Assembly: GCF_008122505.1 (NCBI RefSeq) | Contig: NZ_VSSB01000001.1 | Location: 2,588,891 to 2,652,890, forward strand | Length of the DNA stretch: 64,000 nucleotides | Source: Agromyces mariniharenae | Lineage (GTDB): Bacteria > Actinomycetota > Actinomycetes > Actinomycetales > Microbacteriaceae | Direction: 5' to 3' | Shown here: positions 59,494 to 64,000 of the stretch, in pieces | Layout of the letters: every line of letters starts with the position of its first letter | Numbering within the stretch: the first letter of the stretch is position 1 | Program-made: the position numbers and the translations under genes | Notes under the pieces: model-generated | The model's database searches: none | Told to the model about the DNA's origin: nothing | What the model saw: the letters and a program-made list of their open reading frames with translations, nothing else

Positions 59494-60297
59494 CTAGTCC
59501 CGCGCGATGGCGAGGAAGCGCAGGATCTCGAGGTAGAGCCAGATGACGGTGACCATGATGCCGAAGGCGCCGGTCCAGCCGTACTTCTTGGGGGCGCGGT
59601 TGCGCACGCCCTGCTGGATCATGTCGAAGTCGAGCACGAGCGAGTAGGCGCCGAGCAGGATCACGAGCACGCCGATGATCAGGCCGAGCGGGATGCCGGC
59701 GATCTCGACCCCGCGGAGGCCCCACGGGTCGTCGTTCACGCCGGTCCACATGAGGATCACGTTGACGAGCGAGAACACGAGGTAGCCGACCATCGCGATG
59801 AGGAAGACCTTCGTGGCTCGCTTCGAGGCGCGGATCTTGCCGGTCGCGAACAGTGCGAGCGTCACGCCCACGACGGCCAGCGTGCCGATGACCGCCTGCG
59901 CGACGATGCCCGACCACTGGGTCTCGAACATGAGCGAGATGCCGCCCAGGAAGACGCCCTGCGCCGCGGCGTAGGCGAGGATGAGCGCCGGCGAGGGCTC
60001 CTTCTTGAAGATGTTGACGAGCGCCAGCACGAAGCCGACGAGCGACGCGACCCAGAACACCCACGGCGCGGCCGGGGTGATCATCCAGCCGGCGGCGGCG
60101 AAGACGACGAGCACGCCGAACGCGCCGGCCGTCTTCGCGACGGTGTTCTCGACCGTCATGACCTCGCGGTCGGGCAGCGTCGCGGGCTGGTCGTACATCG
60201 CCTGGAGCTGCTGCGCCGACACGTCTTGTGCGACGGACTGGGCTCCCTGCTGCGAGAAGGCGGAATTCCGCGAGAACGCGGGATTGTCGAGAGCCAT
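59494..60297 (-). CDS. Bax inhibitor-1/YccA-like membrane protein
   Basis: A 267-residue protein with about seven hydrophobic spans after a 60-residue cytoplasmic lead (MALDNPAFSRNSAFSQQGAQ). The family is recognised from ILAYAAAQGVFLGGISLMFE, then SLVLDFDMIQQGVRN and the C-terminal WLYLEILRFLAI. The start ATG 60297 has GAGGAAC upstream; longer in-frame starts lack support. Bacterial members may handle calcium or membrane quality control, but the role is not established. Confidence 0.88.
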   Translation of the reverse strand: MALDNPAFSRNSAFSQQGAQSVAQDVSAQQLQAMYDQPATLPDREVMTVENTVAKTAGAFGVLVVFAAAGWMITPAAPWVFWVASLVGFVLALVNIFKKEPSPALILAYAAAQGVFLGGISLMFETQWSGIVAQAVIGTLAVVGVTLALFATGKIRASKRATKVFLIAMVGYLVFSLVNVILMWTGVNDDPWGLRGVEIAGIPLGLIIGVLVILLGAYSLVLDFDMIQQGVRNRAPKKYGWTGAFGIMVTVIWLYLEILRFLAIARD

Positions 60298-60440
60298 GAG
60301 GTTCCTCTGCTTTCGGCTGTCGTCGATGCTGGGGGCGGCGACCGGATGCGGCATCCGTGCCGTGCACCAATCTACCGGTGCTCTCCGTGACAACGCAGGG
60401 AATCTTGCGTGGATTCCCGTGTGCCCGCTCGGGACGTGGC

Positions 60441-60446
60441 TACGCT
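60441..60446 (+). promoter_or_regulatory. -10 box of the phosphodiesterase gene (leaderless layout)
   Basis: TACGCT, then GGGCGA, then ATG 60453. Again a six-base gap without ribosome binding site. Confidence 0.5.
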
Positions 60447-60452
60447 GGGCGA

Positions 60453-61487
60453 ATGCTGCACGACTCCGGCGCCCGCCCGCTCGTGATCGGGCACCGCGGC
60501 GCGTCGGGCTACCGCCCCGAGCACACCCGCTCGGCCTACGAACTGGCGTTCGCCCTCGGCGCCGACGCGGTGGAGCCCGACATCGTGTCGACCCGCGACG
60601 GCGTGCTCGTGCTGCGGCACGAGAACGAGATCTCGGGCACGACGGATGTCGCGACGCGGCCCGAGTTCGCCGCGAAGCGCACCACGCGCGAGGTCGACGG
60701 CAAGCCGCTCACGGGCTGGTTCACCGAGGACTTCACGTGGGCGGAGCTGTCGACCCTGCGTGCCCGCGAGCGGCTCGGCGCCCTGCGCCAGGCGAGCGCG
60801 AGCTTCGACGATCGCTATCCCGTGATCCGGTTGCGCGACCTGTTCGGGCTCATCGACACGGCCGCCGATGAGCAGCGCCGGCTCATCCGCATGGTCGCGG
60901 AGTTCAAGCACGCGTCCCACTTCGCGGCGCTCGGCCTGCCGCTCGACGAGCTGTTCGCGGCCGAGCTCGACGACGCGGGGTGGGGCCGCGGCGACGACCG
61001 GCTCATCATGGAGGCGTTCGAGCTCGACGTGCTCGCCCGGCTCGGGGCGCGCGGCATCCGTGGACCGCGGGTCTTCCTCGTCGAGGCGACGGGGTCGCCC
61101 GTGGACGTGGTGCTCGCGCAGGGTCGCGGCGCGCCGAGCTACGACCAGTACATGACCGAGGCCGGGCTGCTCGGCCTCGCCGGGCGGGTCGACGGGGTCA
61201 GCGTCGGCAAGGCGCGACTCGTCGGCCCGTGGCGCAAGCCGGCGTCGCTCACCGGCTCCGACCTCGTCGACGCCGCACACTCGGCGGGACTCGTCGTCTA
61301 CACGTGGACGCTGCGGCCCGAGAACCGGTTCCTCGCCACGGGCTTCCGCCGCGGCGCCGCGCGGTCGGCGTTCGGCGACTGGATGGGGGAGTTCCGCGAG
61401 GTGATCGGCACGGGCATCGACGGCATCTTCGTCGACCACCCCGACCTCGGCGTGGAGGCCCGGCGGGCGGCATCCGGCGTGGCGTGA
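60453..61487 (+). CDS. Glycerophosphodiester phosphodiesterase
   Basis: Hydrolyses glycerophosphodiesters to glycerol-3-phosphate, which GlpD in this window could then oxidise. The product is 344 residues from ATG 60453. The catalytic face is visible as VIGHRGASGYRPEHTRSAY, GADAVEPDIVSTRDGVLVL and RHENEISGTT. The C-terminus has VYTWTLRPENRF and GIDGIFVDHPDLG. No signal peptide is seen, so it is predicted cytoplasmic (UgpQ-like). The tail (RRAASGVA) carries the chromosomal word. Confidence 0.92.
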   Translation: MLHDSGARPLVIGHRGASGYRPEHTRSAYELAFALGADAVEPDIVSTRDGVLVLRHENEISGTTDVATRPEFAAKRTTREVDGKPLTGWFTEDFTWAELSTLRARERLGALRQASASFDDRYPVIRLRDLFGLIDTAADEQRRLIRMVAEFKHASHFAALGLPLDELFAAELDDAGWGRGDDRLIMEAFELDVLARLGARGIRGPRVFLVEATGSPVDVVLAQGRGAPSYDQYMTEAGLLGLAGRVDGVSVGKARLVGPWRKPASLTGSDLVDAAHSAGLVVYTWTLRPENRFLATGFRRGAARSAFGDWMGEFREVIGTGIDGIFVDHPDLGVEARRAASGVA

Positions 61488-61564
61488 GGCCGCGGCGCCG
61501 GTGGCCGCATCGCGCGCCCGCCGCAGGGCCGGCTGTCGGATGCCGCGCCTAGACTTGACGGGAC

Positions 61565-64000
61565 ATGACGCTGATCCTCGACCCCGACGACCCGGCCGGC
61601 TGGCGCGAGGCGCCGCCCGCGTCCGCCCCACCGTCCACCGCCGCTCCGTCCGGCACGATGCCCCCTGCCGGCGGAGACCGCCTCACCGACGGGCTCAACC
61701 CCGAGCAGCGCGAGGCCGTGGAGTACCGCGGGCCGGCGCTGCTCATCGTCGCGGGCGCCGGATCGGGCAAGACGCGCGTGCTCACGCACCGCATCGCGAG
61801 CCTCATCCAGAGCCGCGAGGCGTGGCCGAGCCAGATCCTCGCCATCACGTTCACGAACAAGGCCGCCGCCGAGATGCGCGAGCGCGTCGAGGCGCTGCTC
61901 GGCGAGGCCGCCGGCGGCATGTGGATCTCGACGTTCCACTCGGCGTGCGTGCGAATCCTGCGTCGCGAGGCCGAGTCGCTCGGGCTCTCGTCCACGTTCA
62001 CGATCTACGACTCCGCCGACACCCGCACGGTGCTGAAGCGCATCATCAAGGAGCTCGACGCCGACACCATGGGCTTCACGCCCGCGAGCGCGCAGGCGAA
62101 GATCTCGCGGCTGAAGAACGAGCTCGCCGACGTCGAGACCTACGCGCGCAACGCCAACACGAACGACCCCAACGAGGTCATGTTCGTCGAGATCTTCCGG
62201 CAGTACACGCGTCGGCTGCGCGAGGCGAGCGCCCTCGACTTCGACGACCTCATCGCCGAGACCGTCTACCTGTTCCGCGCGTTCCCGAAGGTCGCATCGC
62301 TCTACCAGCGGCGGTTCCGGCACATCCTCGTCGACGAGTACCAGGACACGAACCACGCCCAGTACGCGCTCATCCGCGAGCTCACCCAGTCGATCCCGGC
62401 CGACCGCGTTCACGAGATGGAGGGCCACGGCGTGAACGTGGCCGCGCTGACGGATGCCTCGGGCGGCATCCCCGGCGCCAGCCTCACGGTCGTCGGCGAC
62501 TCCGACCAGTCCATCTACGCGTTCCGCGGCGCCGACATCCGCAACATCGTGGAGTTCGAGCGCGACTTCCCCGGTGCGAAGGTCGTGCTGCTCGAGCAGA
62601 ACTACCGGTCGACGCAGAACATCCTCTCGGCCGCGAACGCCGTCATCTCCAACAACTTCGATAGGAAAGACAAGAAGCTGTGGACGGCCGTCGGCGACGG
62701 CGAGCTGATCACCGGCTACACCGGTTACACGGCGCACGACGAGGCGCAGTTCGTCGCCGACGAGATCGAGTCGCTGCACCGCGCCGGCATCGCGTACCGC
62801 GACATCGCCGTGTTCTACCGCACCAACGCGCAGACGCGTGCGCTGGAGGAGATCTTCGTACGCTCGGCCCTGCCGTATCGCGTCGTCGGCGGCACGAAGT
62901 TCTATGAGCGCGCCGAGATCAAGGACGCGATGGCGTACCTCATCTCGGTGGCGAACCCGCTCGACGAGCTCGCGCTGCGCCGCATCCTGAACACCCCGAA
63001 GCGGGGCATCGGGCCCGCCACCGAGACCGCGCTCGCGAGCTTCGCCGAGCAGAACGGCATCTCGTTCCGCGAGGCGATGCGCAACGCCGACGCGCTCGGC
63101 CTCGGCCCGAAGGTCACGGGGGCCATCCTCGCGCTCGCCCGCGTGCTCGACGAGGCCGCCGCCATGCTCGTGCCGTCGTCGCGCGGCGTGGCCGAGGGCA
63201 CCAACGAGGGCGCGAAGCCGGTGTCCGACGTGCTCGTGTTCCTGCTCGAGAGCTCGGGCCTCATCGACGCGCTGCGCAACAGCCGCGACCCGCAAGACGA
63301 GACCAGGGCCGAGAACGTCGAGGAGCTCGTCGCGCAGACCCGCGACTTCGACCGCGAGAATCCCGGGGCGACGCTCGTCGACTTCCTCACGCAGGTCTCG
63401 CTCGTCGCGGCCGCCGACGAGATCGACGACGCATCGGGCACCGTCTCGCTCATGACGCTGCACACCGCCAAGGGCCTCGAGTACCACGCGGTGTTCCTCA
63501 CCGGGCTCGAGGAGGGCCTGCTGCCGCACCAGATGTCGGCATCCGAGCCCGGAGGACCCGCCGAGGAACGCCGCCTGTTCTACGTCGGCATCACTCGCGC
63601 CCGCAAACGCCTCTTCCTCTCGCTCGCGATGAGCCGCGCCCAGTTCGGCGAGGTCGCCGTGGCGATGCCGTCGCGCTACCTGCAGGAGATCCCCGAGGGG
63701 CTCATCGACTGGCGGCAGTCGCCGGGCATGGCCACGTCGCGCGGGGGCACGCAGCCCCGTGCGCTCAACGCCCGCCGCCCAGGCGGCGCGTGGGGCACGC
63801 GCGACCGCGACCTCGAGAAGTTCAGCGTGCTGAAGAGCGCCGCGCCGAAGGCCGAGTGGGCCAACCGGGTCACCGGCACCGTGCGCGACAACGGCGACCT
63901 CACGCTCGAGGCCGGCGACCGCATCCGGCACGTCGACTTCGGCGAGGGTCGCGTGACCCAGGTCACCGGCGAAGGCACGAAGCGCATCGCGCACGTGGCG
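61565..64000 (+). CDS. pcrA: ATP-dependent DNA helicase PcrA/UvrD (partial, runs off the window)
   Basis: An SF1A helicase; 812 codons are present without a stop. Motifs in order: Q motif LTDGLNPEQREAVEYRG, Walker A VAGAGSGKTRVLTHR, ITFTNKAAAEMRERV, Walker B HILVDEYQDTNHAQY, GDSDQSIYAFRGADIRN, QNYRSTQNILSAAN, LHTAKGLEYHAVFL and FYVGITRARKRLFL. The end shows the basic Tudor-like part (GDRIRHVDFGEGRV). An extra stretch of some 20-30 residues (VHEMEGHGVNVAALTDASGG and on) separates motifs II and III. TAGACT ends nine bases before ATG 61565. Confidence 0.95.
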   Translation, partial: MTLILDPDDPAGWREAPPASAPPSTAAPSGTMPPAGGDRLTDGLNPEQREAVEYRGPALLIVAGAGSGKTRVLTHRIASLIQSREAWPSQILAITFTNKAAAEMRERVEALLGEAAGGMWISTFHSACVRILRREAESLGLSSTFTIYDSADTRTVLKRIIKELDADTMGFTPASAQAKISRLKNELADVETYARNANTNDPNEVMFVEIFRQYTRRLREASALDFDDLIAETVYLFRAFPKVASLYQRRFRHILVDEYQDTNHAQYALIRELTQSIPADRVHEMEGHGVNVAALTDASGGIPGASLTVVGDSDQSIYAFRGADIRNIVEFERDFPGAKVVLLEQNYRSTQNILSAANAVISNNFDRKDKKLWTAVGDGELITGYTGYTAHDEAQFVADEIESLHRAGIAYRDIAVFYRTNAQTRALEEIFVRSALPYRVVGGTKFYERAEIKDAMAYLISVANPLDELALRRILNTPKRGIGPATETALASFAEQNGISFREAMRNADALGLGPKVTGAILALARVLDEAAAMLVPSSRGVAEGTNEGAKPVSDVLVFLLESSGLIDALRNSRDPQDETRAENVEELVAQTRDFDRENPGATLVDFLTQVSLVAAADEIDDASGTVSLMTLHTAKGLEYHAVFLTGLEEGLLPHQMSASEPGGPAEERRLFYVGITRARKRLFLSLAMSRAQFGEVAVAMPSRYLQEIPEGLIDWRQSPGMATSRGGTQPRALNARRPGGAWGTRDRDLEKFSVLKSAAPKAEWANRVTGTVRDNGDLTLEAGDRIRHVDFGEGRVTQVTGEGTKRIAHVA

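Noticed and set aside
61298-63994. Very long minus-strand open frame opposite pcrA (about 900 codons)
   Set aside because: It mirrors pcrA, whose helicase motifs are unmistakable. In such G+C-rich DNA the antisense frame rarely meets a stop. No domain or ribosome binding site is seen.

Overview
The window is one continuous piece of a very high-G+C actinobacterial chromosome. Gene order, codon use, the TANNNT promoter style and the intergenic repeats fit Microbacteriaceae, with an Agromyces-like member my best guess. That family call is inference, because no rRNA gene is present. No tRNA, rRNA, CRISPR array, prophage or insertion sequence was recognised. Almost everything is conserved housekeeping DNA. 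The less ordinary parts are an inserted PTS block, an ABC permease with an added secreted domain, a cell-wall metalloprotease, and unusual non-coding repeats.

Layout. 1-9.9 kb: end of the S10 operon and the whole spc operon (rplB end, rpsS-rplV-rpsC-rplP-rpmC-rpsQ-rplN-rplX-rplE-rpsH-rplF-rplR-rpsE-rpmD-rplO), then secY-adk-map. rpsN (S14) is absent from its usual place between rplE and rpsH. 9.9-17.8 kb: a mannitol PTS block (mtlR-type regulator, a stand-alone IIB, ptsH, ptsI, mtlA, mtlF, mtlD) lies between map and infA. 17.8-24.7 kb: infA, rpmJ, rpsM, rpsK, rpoA, rplQ without rpsD, a membrane acyltransferase, truA, rplM, rpsI. 24.7-33.2 kb: amino-sugar and wall precursor genes (glmM, glmS, alr), coaA, acpS, and the tRNA t6A group tsaE-tsaB-rimI-tsaD.

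33.3-38.0 kb: three related proline-rich or disordered small membrane proteins, a SAM methyltransferase, groES under two CIRCE boxes, and a RarD-type transporter. 38.2-44.4 kb: a branched-chain amino-acid ABC transporter, with the binding lipoprotein on the plus strand and livHMGF on the minus strand, converging on a 640-base gene-free stretch that holds an imperfect tandem repeat. 44.4-58.2 kb: purine genes guaB, guaB3 and guaA, interspersed with a MalY-like aminotransferase, an ABC-F ATPase, glpD, an orphan TrkA-C protein, SURF1, an LPxTG metalloprotease and an HtrA-like protease. 58.2-64 kb: ldh, a Bax-inhibitor-1 protein, a glycerophosphodiesterase, and pcrA/uvrD running off the end.

Three genome-scale patterns stand out. 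First, the word CGGATGCCGCG / CGCGGCATCCG recurs far above chance. It often sits as inverted pairs in spacers, terminators, protein tails, linkers and insertions. Second, many single genes carry a TANNNT box exactly 6-7 bases before an ATG or GTG with no ribosome binding site, which is the signature of leaderless mRNAs. Third, an intergenic hairpin repeat (GTCTCGATACGCG...GCTACTCGACGACC) occurs at least three times.
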